A stretch of 64,000 bases of DNA from Halalkalicoccus subterraneus (GTDB lineage Archaea; Halobacteriota; Halobacteria; Halobacteriales; Halalkalicoccaceae). Made by a program: the position numbers and the translations under genes. Within the stretch, counting starts at the first letter, position 1. Each line of letters opens with the position of its first letter. The stretch spans positions 23,321 through 87,320 of the forward strand of contig NZ_RDQG01000078.1 of NCBI RefSeq assembly GCF_003697815.1. Reading direction: 5' to 3'. The notes under the pieces were generated by a model. That model was not told where the DNA came from and made no database searches. It saw only the letters and a list, made by a program, of their open reading frames with translations. Positions 45,864 to 55,276 of this stretch are shown here, piece by piece.

Positions 45864-46278
45864 CGGGGATGAAACAAGGCGCCTGAGAGAACCCGTTCGC
45901 TGAGGACCCCGACACGGACGAGGAACAGTCACCAACTGCTGACGATAAACCTGATAGTGAGACACAATTACCGGATGTCGACTCCGAGAATTCAGGTACA
46001 ACTCGTTCGGAAAGCAGAGACTCATCTCAACCAATGCAGATTCCATATAAATTCCGGCGCAGTGGGGTGCAAGATGGGCGTGATCGGTTCCACTATTCCT
46101 TCATAGCAATACGAAAAGCGCAGAACGTGATGCACTTCGGGAACTCGAGGAGCAGTTCGACGGCAACGTATCACTAACCGATCTGCGGGAAGCACTCGTG
46201 ATGACCGGTCTTAATCATCTCGACGAAGTCAAAACCCAACTGGAAGATTGGGGATACGGAATGACATTTGACGACTAG
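45860..46278 (+). pseudogene. Partition-partner gene (ParB-like, haloarchaeal), broken
   Basis: Starts ATGACGGGGATG within the ParA stop, so the two were an operon. Codon 9 is TGA; the frame then continues as a charged linker 'ENPFAEDPDTDEEQSPTADD' and 'MQIPYKFRRSGVQDGRDRFH', then shifts near 46115 to 'SAERDALRELEEQFDGNVSL' and 'TDLREALVMTGLNHLDEVKT', ending 'WGYGMTFDD'. The organisation (disordered acidic N terminus, helical C terminus) fits the small partner of haloarchaeal ParA. Two lesions are visible. Confidence 0.7.
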
Positions 46279-46287
46279 CATACTGTG

Positions 46288-47490
46288 TTAAATATCGTCT
46301 GTAGCTTGGTCAAGCATCTCGCCCGCACGTTTGGCTCCCTCGGTCGCATCGATATGTGAATAGTGGTCTTTTGTCGTTTCGAGACTCTGGTGTCGCATGA
46401 GATCCTGTGCGGTGCCACGGTCCATTCGATAGAACGTATCACCGATCCCACGGCGAGCCCCGTGGAGCTGGAGATAACCGGGACCATCTGGTGGAGTCGG
46501 AATATCGAGGTCTGCGGCCTCACAGAGCCGTTTCATTACGCTTCGAGCACCCGTTGTCGTGATCGCGGGCGGGACAACTCGATACTCTCGCAGTACCTCC
46601 TCGATTGGATTCTCGTCGAGAACTGCTTCTATCGCCTCTTCATTTTTGTCTTCAACTTCCCGAAGATGCGTCCGAGCACACTCGTGCAGTGATGGTGCGT
46701 GTCTGGTGGGAAAGACGGGCCAGTCATCGGTTGGTGGATCGCTGATCGTTCGATAGCGTTCGACAGCGGGAATCGCCTGTTCAAGGAGCCATGCTGACTG
46801 ACGTTGCTGATTCTTCCCGAGGACAGAAATTGTCTGCTCGTTGAGGTCGACGTCACGCCAGCGAATCCCTTGGCGACCGGTGCGGTTGTCATGCTCCGAA
46901 CGGAAGATCTCGGACGCACGCACCCCAGTAAACGCGAGGACAGCGACCAATGCACGATCTCGAGCTTCGGTATTGGCGTCGAGACCTTTCTCGTCAATAG
47001 CGTCGTGAGCTCGCTTATTGACGTAGTTGAGAATCTGTGTCCGTTGGTCTGGCGTCCAGAACTGTTGTTGGGATTGCTGAGAGGCGGATCGTTCGGGCAT
47101 CGATTCCTGAGCGAGGCCGGCTCGTGCGTAGTTCTCCTGAAGATAGCCCCACTTGGAGGCCCAGCCGAGAAAGGCTGAGATGATGTTGTAGTACGTCCAA
47201 GCGGTTGAGCGAGCGATACCACTGTCCGTTGTCTCAGCTTCGTTTGCGGCGACACGGCGACGCAAATGTTCGGCGTAGTGTGCGAGAACGGTTTCGTCGA
47301 GCTGCTCGAAACTATCAATATCTCGTTGATCAAGCCAGTCGGTCCAGTTAGTGATGACGCGGTCTGCGTTGCGTCGATAGTTGCCTGAATCGTCGCCTTT
47401 GGCTTTTGCCTTGAGGAACTGCGTGAGACCCTCATGGAGCGATGGAGAGTCGGATGTAGTGGTTGAACCCTGGGGATTGGGGTCGGACAT
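46288..47490 (-). CDS. Tyrosine recombinase/integrase
   Basis: 400 residues. Residues 20-130 form the SAM-like core-binding domain; the catalytic domain has Arg I in 'LAFTGVRASEIFRSEH', His-x-x-Arg in 'LQLHGARRGIGDTFYR', and the His and nucleophile Tyr in 'LMRHQSLETTKDHYSHIDAT'. All catalytic residues are intact. Such phage-integrase-type recombinases are common on haloarchaeal plasmids and integrated elements. It ends ten bases from the convergent partition relic and could have mediated integration; no attachment site was identified. Confidence 0.92.
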   Translation of the reverse strand: MSDPNPQGSTTTSDSPSLHEGLTQFLKAKAKGDDSGNYRRNADRVITNWTDWLDQRDIDSFEQLDETVLAHYAEHLRRRVAANEAETTDSGIARSTAWTYYNIISAFLGWASKWGYLQENYARAGLAQESMPERSASQQSQQQFWTPDQRTQILNYVNKRAHDAIDEKGLDANTEARDRALVAVLAFTGVRASEIFRSEHDNRTGRQGIRWRDVDLNEQTISVLGKNQQRQSAWLLEQAIPAVERYRTISDPPTDDWPVFPTRHAPSLHECARTHLREVEDKNEEAIEAVLDENPIEEVLREYRVVPPAITTTGARSVMKRLCEAADLDIPTPPDGPGYLQLHGARRGIGDTFYRMDRGTAQDLMRHQSLETTKDHYSHIDATEGAKRAGEMLDQATDDI

Positions 47491-47682
47491 AGGGTTAAAG
47501 GAGTGGAGGGCGTGGGGGGTAGTAAATCCACTGTTGACTTGTTATTTAATCAAAAGTAAATTGCTAGATTTCCTGATCGGCTGTATTTGACTAATACAGC
47601 GGTTCTGTATTCAAGAACGCAATTTACAAACTGTATAGAGCTTCATAGAGATGAACGAGGGGTGAAGTTACGACTCTCGGAT

Positions 47683-48585
47683 TCAGGTATTCCACTCGGG
47701 CCAATCGGTTGGCACGTATTGCTCGAAGTCCGGATCTAGAGACATTGCAGTGGGTCGAAACACTCGCTCACCATTCACATGGAACTCCTCAATGGCTGCC
47801 TGCCCGGGACCAGTGAGAGAGCCCACGAACGCCATGGCAAGGGCATACGCTCCCTCGTTCCGGGCGGGATTCACAGGGATGACCGCGTACTCGTTGCGAA
47901 GCAGCGGTGGTGGCCCCTCGATTCCACGAGCGATGTGTTGAACGAGTGTCCCATCGGTACTCACGCTGAGGAACGTCCCTCGGTCTATCAGCGTGTACGC
48001 CCCGATCTGCTCGGCAGTGACCAGTGTACTGCCCATGCCTTGGCCGGTCTCGCGGTACCATTCCCCTGACGGAACGACGCCCGCCTCCCGCCATAAGCGG
48101 CGCTCGCGGATATGTGTCCCCGAGCGATCACCTCGCGACAGAAACAGAGTTTCCGTCTCGGCGATCGCACGAAAGGCTGCACTTGGGGAGCGCCCGGCCA
48201 CGCCTGCGGGATCGTCGGGTGGGCCGATGATCATGAAATCGTTGACCATGAGACGCCGTCGATTGATACCGTATCCAGCGTGAATGAACTCGTTTTCCAG
48301 CGGCCGAGCGTGAACGAGGACGATATCACAGTCGCCATCCCGGGCTGTTCGCAGCGCGGCCCCCGTACCTTGGACAACTGCCTTCAGTGTCACGCCGAAC
48401 AAGTCTTCAAACCCGGGGGTCAACTCGTCGAGGAGTCCGCTATCGTGGACCGTAGTGGCGGTTGCGAGTGTCAATGTCTTCATCGGTGGTTCGGAGTCCG
48501 TAGCGGTAGTACGATCCCCGATGCATCCGACAATCGACAGTGACCCGCTAAAGCCGAGCATCTGGACGTATCTTCGTCGGCGCAC
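47683..48585 (-). CDS. Tungstate/molybdate-type ABC substrate-binding lipoprotein (TupA-like)
   Basis: 300 residues. N-terminal signal with lipobox 'SLSIVGC' (Cys21), so membrane-anchored outside the cell. The ligand-binding domain has 'LTLATATTVHDSGLLDELTP' (Thr-Thr-x-x-Ser oxyanion loop), 'DIVLVHARPLENEFI' and 'FLSRGDRSGTHIRERRLWRE', all characteristic of TupA. It would bind WO4 2- or MoO4 2-. No permease (TupB) or ATPase (TupC) gene is adjacent; the integrase lies downstream. It is an orphan receptor unless partners are elsewhere. Confidence 0.88.
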   Translation of the reverse strand: MRRRRYVQMLGFSGSLSIVGCIGDRTTATDSEPPMKTLTLATATTVHDSGLLDELTPGFEDLFGVTLKAVVQGTGAALRTARDGDCDIVLVHARPLENEFIHAGYGINRRRLMVNDFMIIGPPDDPAGVAGRSPSAAFRAIAETETLFLSRGDRSGTHIRERRLWREAGVVPSGEWYRETGQGMGSTLVTAEQIGAYTLIDRGTFLSVSTDGTLVQHIARGIEGPPPLLRNEYAVIPVNPARNEGAYALAMAFVGSLTGPGQAAIEEFHVNGERVFRPTAMSLDPDFEQYVPTDWPEWNT

Positions 48586-49105
48586 ACTATTGTTAGCGAG
48601 ATTCGACTATATTATAGCAACTACGAAACCAGAATCAGTTACTACTATATCGGATACATATTAACCGCCGATGATAAATACATCCTCTCTATGCAGTATC
48701 CTATTCCTATCACATTCTGAGGATTGCAACGGAGCTACTGATTGTACCGTCTACAACTGTGTAAACGGACTACCATCCAAAGACAACGAGTACGATTCCA
48801 AGTATGATGCCCAGCATGAATACGGACGTCCTTGAGCTCGCCATATACGGAACAGTGGAGCAGGCATATAGGTTCATAGACAGTATCTCACAATTTACTG
48901 AACCCCATACTCTATATCACGAACACCGTTCCTGACTATATTTAGATAGACAATTCAGATGATGATAAGTAAGTGATACAGAGATTGTGTGCTGTACAGC
49001 TCCGCCATTACTGAACTCGATCGTATCGTGCGTTCGAATTCGTTAATGCAAGATCGTATCAAAGGATTATCTTCCCTTGCCACACAGACATTTGCTATTG
49101 ATGAA
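48586..49105. other. AT-rich intergenic region, nothing recognised
   Basis: No protein-like frame or repeat was recognised between the TupA-like gene and the ATP-grasp remnant. Confidence 0.35.
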
Positions 49106-49839
49106 GAGGGCTGACACGGAGCAGATCCGGGATCCTCTGTGCTGATGATCAGCCTGTGTTCACTGCCGTCGCCAGTCAACTTCGGGACGCGGGACATACA
49201 GTTCGGTTCTTTGAACCACGATCCGAACTCTCTCCGATCCACATTGACGATCTCGCTCTGCTCGTCAACAAGCAGGTGTTCCCGCTCAATCTCCCCGCTC
49301 TTAGATATGCACAGCGAACGGGGACATTCTTGTGGAACAACCTTATCGCGACGATCGCGTTGAGTTCACGGCTCATCGGGCTCCGAGCGCTTGAGACGGT
49401 CGGGTTTCGTACTCCTCGAATAACCTTCGAGAAACCCGAGTTTGAGTACGTTGCAAAGCCCTTCTACATCTGGCACGGCGACCCCGAACTGAACGGTGAG
49501 GGAGGGTTCTATCAAGAGCGGATTCACACGGACCCCATCGATTACAAGTACTACGCTGTCAATGATGGAACGCAAGTCCAAATAGCGGCCAAGCGCGTTA
49601 CTTCGAAACTCTACGGTCCCAAGCGACTCCTGAATCAGGTTCGTCCCGAACCGATGCTTACGCGACGTCTGCGTCACCTCGTCAACCGACTTGGTCTCCA
49701 GGGCGTCGGAGTTGACTTCGTCAAAGATGACAAGGACCAGTTCTGGGCTATCGACGTCAATCTCGCCGCAGGATACCGGGATAGCGAATTAGAACCTGCC
49801 CTCTGTGAGTCGATTCGTATGGGTCTACCCAATAAGTGA
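49106..49839 (+). pseudogene. RimK-like ATP-grasp protein with degraded start
   Basis: From about 49112 the frame reads 'GILCADDQPVFTAVASQLRD', the first Rossmann-like strand of an ATP-grasp fold, but no good start codon precedes it; only a GTG at 49156 is available inside the domain. The rest is intact: 'LVNKQVFPLNLPALRYAQRT', 'LETVGFRTPRITFEKPEF', 'YVAKPFYIWHGDPELNGEGG', 'YYAVNDGTQVQIAAKRVTSK' and 'GVGVDFVKDDKDQFWAIDVN' (metal-binding Asp-Val-Asn). It may have lost a few N-terminal residues or start at a GTG. The family ligates amino acids or peptides. Confidence 0.6.
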
Positions 49840-49988
49840 TCTGAGAGTCACCTCTTCGTATTATGTACCGACAGAGAGCTTCTGCTGCATACACCTTCTC
49901 TATTCAGCACGCTGTTCCTGTCACAATCAGGGAGTAGTGAGCTCCATAGAGTATTTTTTTATGGTACCGACCGGAAGCTACTCCTAGT

Positions 49989-50062
49989 GCCGGAGTAGCT
50001 CAGCTTGGCAGAGCAACTCCTTTGTAAGGAGTCAGCCATGAGTTCAAATCTCTTCTCCGGCT
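49989..50062 (+). tRNA. tRNA-Thr (anticodon TGT), copy 2
   Basis: 74 nt, with acceptor GCCGGAG/CTCCGGC plus T, D arm GCTC/GAGC, anticodon arm ACTCC-TTTGTAA-GGAGT (anticodon TGT), variable loop CAGCC, T arm ATGAG-TTCAAAT-CTCTT with one mismatched pair. It is inverted relative to the copy at 24886-24959 and differs from it at three bases. Transfer RNA genes are frequent integration sites, and a 45-bp inverted-repeat unit lies about 120 bp downstream. Confidence 0.88.
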
Positions 50063-50393
50063 TCACAAAACGAGCCTTGTTTGGCCGTATTATAGTTTGT
50101 ACGTTCAGCGAGTGCCTGCGTAGGGCTGTAAACCGAATATCGACAATAGCCACTGTAGCGAGTACTCTTTTGGCTAGCTCCTTGTGCAACAAATCGCTTC
50201 TTGTATGCGAGCTGTTGCACAAGGTAGATTACTTCCGAGAAGTGAACAACGTTTGACTGTATGGAGGCTCCCTTGCTACCAATGATCGATATCGTGTGTC
50301 GCTCGATACCGCTGGTGGAACGCCGTCTCGACAGTCCGAAAATTGAAATCGCCAAGGGTTCGTCTGTAAGCATCTACCGTTTTTAGAGCTAGC
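50063..50393. other. Intergenic region holding an inverted-repeat unit
   Basis: Apart from the unit at 50180-50224 I see no gene. A stretch near 50280-50380 has weakly coding-like sequence on both strands that I could not assign. Confidence 0.35.
50180..50224. repeat. 45-bp inverted-repeat unit, copy 4
   Basis: Perfect 12-bp arms: CCTTGTGCAACA at 50180-50191 and TGTTGCACAAGG at 50213-50224, with a 21-bp spacer. Confidence 0.7.
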
Positions 50394-50588
50394 TCAGCTG
50401 TCGTCAGCTCTAGTTTGGTCTCTGTTGTCGGTGTTTGAGTCCTTATCAACCTTTCTTTGAATTTTATAAATACGATCCTTGACCTGATTTTTGTTCATGC
50501 TGGTTCGCTTGCTGACTTGCTCGGCTACTTTGTTTTCGTGCCCCTCTATAAGACCAATAAGCCGACGGAGTTTGTTTTTCACGCTCAT
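50394..50588 (-). CDS. Small basic helical protein
   Basis: 64 residues from ATG 50588: 'MSVKNKLRRLIGLIEGHENK', 'VAEQVSKRTSMNKNQVKDRI', ending in an Asp/Asn-rich tail. The spacing suggests a two-helix, DNA- or RNA-binding miniprotein. I do not recognise a family. It is unusually basic for a haloarchaeon, which may point to a viral or plasmid origin. Confidence 0.5.
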   Translation of the reverse strand: MSVKNKLRRLIGLIEGHENKVAEQVSKRTSMNKNQVKDRIYKIQRKVDKDSNTDNRDQTRADDS

Positions 50589-50645
50589 TTCACCCATAGC
50601 TTCGGCTCGCATGTCCGAAAAGTGGTGTCTATGTCGCGGAATCAC

Positions 50646-51019
50646 GTGATCGAGTCAATCCAATAGTTAACGATGATCGCCGCTAAATAGTCACTTATCT
50701 ATGACTGATACACCACCGGTTGTCACTCGAAGCAACCGTACCATCGAATAGGCGGGCGAGCCTTCGATGGATAAACGACAAGCTGAATCAAGAACGTCTC
50801 ACTAATAGTTGATGTTAGCCCCAATAGATAGGTCTATCAAGTGTGCATCTGTGACGAATCCGAAAACACCGAAATCAACGCAACACCACCATTGAGCGCG
50901 CCGTTTCGAGCTTCGGACACTGGGAAGAGCGGTCCAGCGAGACACCGAAGGGTCGGATGCCCGATGTGACCGGTATTGGTATCGCTTTGGGGTCGTAGTC
51001 AATCAGTGACCTATCAGTT
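50646..51019. other. Intergenic region, nothing recognised
   Basis: No gene found. Short open frames on the minus strand up to 51002 lack protein character. Confidence 0.35.
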
Positions 51020-51382
51020 TCAGTTGATGTACCCGCCGATTGCACCACCGACCGAACTCGGAATCGCGGTGAGGAATGCGATCAGAACCCCGATAGCCAC
51101 TACACTCCCACCGAACAGTGCCCCCAATCCTGATGAGCCAAGTGCGAAGCCAAGGAGGGAGATAGCGATACCGGCGATAGTTGCAACAATAATTCCACCG
51201 AGAGCGCCGGAGAGAAGCGAGTGCCACGCACCATCTCTAGCACCATGATTGGTAAGGTAGGCCGAGATGAGGCCAGCGAGAAACCCAGCGATGACGGTCC
51301 CGACCCCTGGGAACGCAAACGCGATGATTCCGAACACTACTTGCAAAACGAACCCAATACCGACGGAGCGCCAATCAGTCAT
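51020..51382 (-). CDS. DUF5518-like membrane protein
   Basis: 120 residues with four Gly-rich hydrophobic helices: 'WRSVGIGFVLQVVFGIIAFA', 'GTVIAGFLAGLISAYLTNHG', 'SGALGGIIVATIAGIAISLL' and 'SVVAIGVLIAFLTAIPSSVG', ending 'GGAIGGYIN'. The pattern of small Gly-zipper helices matches the haloarchaeal DUF5518 family (unknown function). I chose ATG at 51382 ('MTDWRSVGIG'); the long upstream extension does not look native. Confidence 0.82.
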   Translation of the reverse strand: MTDWRSVGIGFVLQVVFGIIAFAFPGVGTVIAGFLAGLISAYLTNHGARDGAWHSLLSGALGGIIVATIAGIAISLLGFALGSSGLGALFGGSVVAIGVLIAFLTAIPSSVGGAIGGYIN

Positions 51383-51439
51383 GAACACTTGATATGCACG
51401 TTTGGACACTGAAACCAGTACGGCTTGCGATATTCGCGC

Positions 51440-51745
51440 CCGTGACTGTCGAGAGCATTCCTCCCCGAAAATTCTTACGAGATCATCGGCTTTCTCACGC
51501 TTCGTGAGGGTCGCATTCGTTCCGATAGTACTCTCACTATCTACGTATCGTGAATCTCGCCATTGACGAAGGTCACTGTAATCAGAGCCACGGCACAAAA
51601 GCTATTGACCGTGTGAAAGAAATGGCCCGCGAGCGAGGGTACGATCACCTCTAGGTTTCCTGTGAATGATAGAACAAAGGTGCACGTCGGTTCTACCGCG
51701 ATACACCAAACGTTGGCACAAACGCTGTGGTTGGCGAGATCTCTC
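51440..51745 (+). pseudogene. GNAT N-acetyltransferase, decayed
   Basis: Pieces of one acetyltransferase appear in successive frames. 'YEIIGFLTLREGRIRSDSTL' (beta 2-3) ends at TGA; then 'GTKAIDRVKEMARERGYDHL' (acetyl-CoA-binding helix) ends at TAG; then 'ARRFYRDTPNVGTNAV' (the C-terminal Tyr region). At least two frameshifts and two stops are visible, so the gene is dead. Confidence 0.6.
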
Positions 51746-52124
51746 GGCGCGAACTTCCTGGAGCTGCTGACGCAACGGTTGCACTTTTCCCATCCCGAGA
51801 AGACGGTATTCCATTCTTGAGGCGAACAATAATTGGGGATTCGTCCATATTGGGCAGCATCCGGAACTGCTGGAACGTATACTCCCGGTGTTGGTGGAAT
51901 TGTCATGTATATTGTACGTGTCAAAGAGATCATACCGGCAAGCGCGGCACCATTGTCACGCTTGCTTGCGTCCTCTACTGGTGATTAGAAACCGTTCGAT
52001 CAGAACACGCGTGTCGGTGTGTTTGAACCGAGTCGTTATCTGCGTTGTCCGATTCCATTCCGCTGGCAACGCGTGTTCCGTATGGACTTCGATATACGGC
52101 CTAGAATCGTTCCGGATGGCTGAG

Positions 52125-52271
52125 ACGACAGATGATATTCTGTGAGCTGGCTATTCTTTCGTTGAGCGAGTCGGTTGGGTTGGGACTGTAAGATGATTTG
52201 ACCGTGTTGGAACCTCTCAAACAGTGATAAGTCTTAGAAGTCGTGCTGAATACAGAGCGCATATCGGTCAC
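52125..52271 (-). repeat. Dispersed repeat, copy 2 (partner at 17881-18000, inverted)
   Basis: On the minus strand this matches the repeat at 17.9 kb, sharing GTGACCGAT, CTCTGTATTCAGCACGA and CTCGCTCAACGAAAGAATA followed by CCAGCTCACAGAA, with about 27 extra bases in the middle. The enclosing open frame upstream (about 52272-52451, 'SSDLSEIARTQSESVFEAAR', 'KVARRHDVK') resembles the middle of a universal stress protein, so the repeat may be fused to a Usp remnant. Confidence 0.55.
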
Positions 52272-52472
52272 TGGATTCAGTCGAGGCGTCTTGACGTCGT
52301 GTCTGCGAGCCACTTTACGAGCCGCCTCAAAGACGCTCTCTGATTGAGTCCGAGCTATTTCTGAGAGATCACTTGAAAGTGACAAGCCACTGGCTATTCC
52401 TATGTGCCACGTGGGGACACCGATGAGATAGACATTAAGTAATTCTGCCATGGGTACATCGGTAAGAATATG

Positions 52473-53372
52473 TTAGAAGACGAGTGTTGGAGCGATGAGT
52501 ATGAGAACTACCCCTAATATGATCCGCAGCCGGGCTGGATCCACTCGATGAGCTACTTGCCACCCTAATACGACTCCGACCAACTGTGGGAGTCCAATGA
52601 GAAGCACGAGCGGGAGCGACACTGCATCCACCGCGAGATAGCCAACAGTTGCGAAGGCGGAGATGAACACAGATTGTACCTGTGCAACTGCGACGGCAAT
52701 CAACATTGGGACACCCAGTACGACAAGAATCGGAACTGCAACGATCGGCCCACCAACACCAAGCATCCCACCGAGAAATCCGATCCCTGTTCCGATTATT
52801 CCGATTAGAATACGGCGTTGGCGACCTGGGATTTCACTCAGACGAGTCGATGGTTTGAGCCCAACAGCCTCGCGATAGATTATCAAGACGCCGATACTAG
52901 CAATAAAGGTGGCGAGCGAATAACCAAAGACCCACTCAGGGAGGAGCAGATTTGCCTGTGAACCTAGGAGTGCACCGGCGATGCTTGTTCCACTAAGCAA
53001 TACTGCAAGCTCACGGGCAAATCCACTAACAAACTCTCCTGAACGAAGGTAGACAGCGCTTCCCAGTAATCCCGTCGCAACAAAGGTGGCACTCGCTGTG
53101 CCAGCCACTTGTGCAGACGATATTGGGACTAACGCAAACAGAGCGACGGTCACAAACACGCCTCCAGGACCAATTGCAGTAATCCCGATCCCAGCAAAAA
53201 GAGCAATGACAACGAGAAGTAACGCGAGCTCGAGTGAAACACCGATATCGCTCAAAAGGAGAGGATACTGAAAATTGACCAGTACGCTCTCCGAACCTGA
53301 ATGTAGCATAGACATCTGAGACAATTCGTTATCCGATAAAATGCCACCGATAGTCATCTCCTTACCTGTCAC
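52473..53372 (-). CDS. TauE/SafE family permease, second copy
   Basis: 299 residues with eight or nine membrane helices. Half 1 has 'FAGIGITAIGPGGVFVTVAL' and half 2 has 'GFLGGMLGVGGPIVAVPILV', the duplicated Gly-rich signature. It is distinct in sequence from the gene at 222. It diverges from a universal stress protein gene 142 bp away, a common haloarchaeal arrangement. The exported substrate is unknown (sulfite, sulfoacetate or similar). Confidence 0.88.
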   Translation of the reverse strand: MTGKEMTIGGILSDNELSQMSMLHSGSESVLVNFQYPLLLSDIGVSLELALLLVVIALFAGIGITAIGPGGVFVTVALFALVPISSAQVAGTASATFVATGLLGSAVYLRSGEFVSGFARELAVLLSGTSIAGALLGSQANLLLPEWVFGYSLATFIASIGVLIIYREAVGLKPSTRLSEIPGRQRRILIGIIGTGIGFLGGMLGVGGPIVAVPILVVLGVPMLIAVAVAQVQSVFISAFATVGYLAVDAVSLPLVLLIGLPQLVGVVLGWQVAHRVDPARLRIILGVVLILIAPTLVF

Positions 53373-53514
53373 AATCGGAGTTGAGTGTAGTCCTCCTTCG
53401 GCTGTTGACGACCATTGTAGATCGTTCTCAGTTCATCTGTTGAGTCCTCGTCGGTATGCATGCCATGCTATCGCAACCCCGTCTTATTATCTGGATCGAT
53501 ACCAATAAGGAACC

Positions 53515-54024
53515 ATGACCAACTCGATTCTCGTCCCGATTAACGGTATACCACCGACAATTGCTGCTCTCAATCACGTACTCACACTTGAGGACTCGCA
53601 TGAAATCACGGTCCTCCAGGTTTGTCCGATCGTTGAACGAGACAATAGTATTCGCCAGACAGTCATCCCGGAAGCAATCGACGAACAACAAGAGGCCAGC
53701 AGGCAGACCGCAGAACAGATCTTCTCAAAAGCAACGGACTATGCCACCGAGCACGACGTAACACTCAAGACAGCTACCGAATCAGGGCACCCTGCTGAAC
53801 GAATCAGTGCATACGCTGCTACCAATGACATTACTCGCATCGTCATCGGAACGCAAGAACAGTCACTTCTCTCACGTATTTTGCGCGGCAGCCTTCCAGA
53901 TGAAATCATGAAACGATCGTCGGTTCCAGTAACAACGATTCAGACCCCGACAGATGAATCCTCCCGAAGATCTGATGGCACTGATCAGGAACGGCCGCTC
54001 ACATTTTCGCGTGGGATAAACTGA
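53515..54024 (+). CDS. Universal stress protein (UspA family)
   Basis: 169 residues. Start 'MTNSILVPINGIPPTIAALN' and the nucleotide-binding loop region 'RIVIGTQEQSLLSRILRGSL', 'PDEIMKRSSVPVTTIQ' (the family's G-x2-G-x9-G(S/T) motif reads G-T-Q...G-S-L here). The C-terminal 25 residues are a variable polar tail. Usp proteins bind ATP or are stress-responsive dimers. It is divergent from the TauE gene, suggesting a shared control region. Confidence 0.88.
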   Translation: MTNSILVPINGIPPTIAALNHVLTLEDSHEITVLQVCPIVERDNSIRQTVIPEAIDEQQEASRQTAEQIFSKATDYATEHDVTLKTATESGHPAERISAYAATNDITRIVIGTQEQSLLSRILRGSLPDEIMKRSSVPVTTIQTPTDESSRRSDGTDQERPLTFSRGIN

Positions 54025-54449
54025 GCTTCCAGCCATTGAGCGGTGTTCGGCATGATTGTCCAATCCATCTATCACAATATGGCATCGGTTTTGCCCATCA
54101 CTGCTGGGAATAACATCCCTCTCGCTAAGCTTGACGAATAGTCCTCAATGTGAATTTCAATCCGTGTAGGTGGTTCTTGTGACAAGAAGTCCTTATCCAG
54201 GATGAACGAATCGAGTTAACTGAAGACTCAGAGAACTCGAACAGTTAATCGCTTTTAAGATACAGATCAACGATAGCGACCGAAGAGAGGACAGAGTCCA
54301 AGTTACCGCTCAATGAAGCAATGGATGAGATTCGACGAGAACTCGTTTAGCGGGTGGCAACGGCTGACCGAGACGGACAGACGTCGTCCGGTTCGATCAT
54401 GATGCTGATACCACTTGCTCCGTCACCACTACTGCCCCTTCAGAACGAG
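54025..54449. other. Intergenic region, nothing recognised
   Basis: Some plus-strand frames from 54354 look faintly coding and may be the degraded N terminus of the P-type ATPase that follows. No other feature was seen. Confidence 0.35.
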
Positions 54450-55156
54450 TCTGGCTCCCGATTGTCTTCAACTCCGGGTGCTGGCGGTGTTCGAGCGCTG
54501 TACCCTTCGCGGCCAATCGTCTCTCGGTGCGGTGTTCGTCACCCTTGGACTCATCTTCGAGTTTCTCCTTACGAGTCAAAACGTCGCAGTGGCGAGCGTC
54601 CTCGACTATCCGCTTCACGTCGCGGATATTCTTTTCCTCAGCGCAGTCGCCGCCAGCGGCATCCCTGTCGTCCGTAGTGGCTACTACTCCGCGAAGAATC
54701 GCAGCCTCGACATTGACCTGCTGATGGGGACGGCGATCATCGCTGCAACCGGCATCGGCTACTTCGTCGAGGCAGCGACGCTGGCCGTCCTGTTCAGCGT
54801 TGCCGAATTGCTGGAAGATTACGCGATGGACAGGGCACGTGACTCTCTGCGCGAGCTAATGGAGTTGTCGCCCGACCAAGCGATCGTCCAGCGGGACGGT
54901 GAGGAGGTGACTGTCCCCACTGAGGACGTGGCAGTTGGCGAGACGGTGGTCGTTCGACCCGGTGAGAAGATTCCGCTTGACGGCACAGTTGTCAAAGGCG
55001 AGAGTGCGGTCGACGAGTCACCAATCACCGGTGAGAGTGTCCCATTGACAAAACCGCTGGCGACGAGGTGTACGCCGGCACGATCAGCGAGGGTGGCTAC
55101 CTCGAAGCGGAGGTCACGTCAACAGCAGGCGACTCTACTCTTTCACGCATCATCGC
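54450..55156 (+). pseudogene. Heavy-metal P1B-type ATPase, N-terminal part only
   Basis: Recognisable are TM segments ('[17 protein letters not shown]', '[20 protein letters not shown]'), '[20 protein letters not shown]', the actuator domain with '[20 protein letters not shown]' and '[16 protein letters not shown]' (TGES). A frameshift near 55050 is followed by '[20 protein letters not shown]' in another frame, up to about 55156. The phosphorylation domain (DKTGT) and everything beyond are absent. The gene was truncated by fusion with a toxin-antitoxin fragment. Confidence 0.82.
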
Positions 55157-55261
55157 CATTTTGCACGCACTCCGGGAGGTTATTCACGAGATGCGCACGC
55201 ACGATCCATACTTCGACCAGATTCGAAACGCTCGGACTGAAGCAGTTAATCGCGATTCATA
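55157..55261 (+). pseudogene. C-terminal tail of an antitoxin fused to the ATPase relic
   Basis: The frame of the ATPase fragment runs on without stop as '[20 protein letters not shown]' and '[13 protein letters not shown]', which is not P-type ATPase sequence. It directly precedes a PIN-domain gene by 15 bases, the place of a VapB-type antitoxin. I infer that a deletion joined the two genes. Confidence 0.5.
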
Positions 55262-55276
55262 GATAAGCCTGTTTCT

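Noticed and set aside
51541..51933. Minus-strand 130-codon frame over the GNAT relic
   Set aside because: The acetyltransferase pieces on the plus strand have recognisable motifs; this frame is a shadow.
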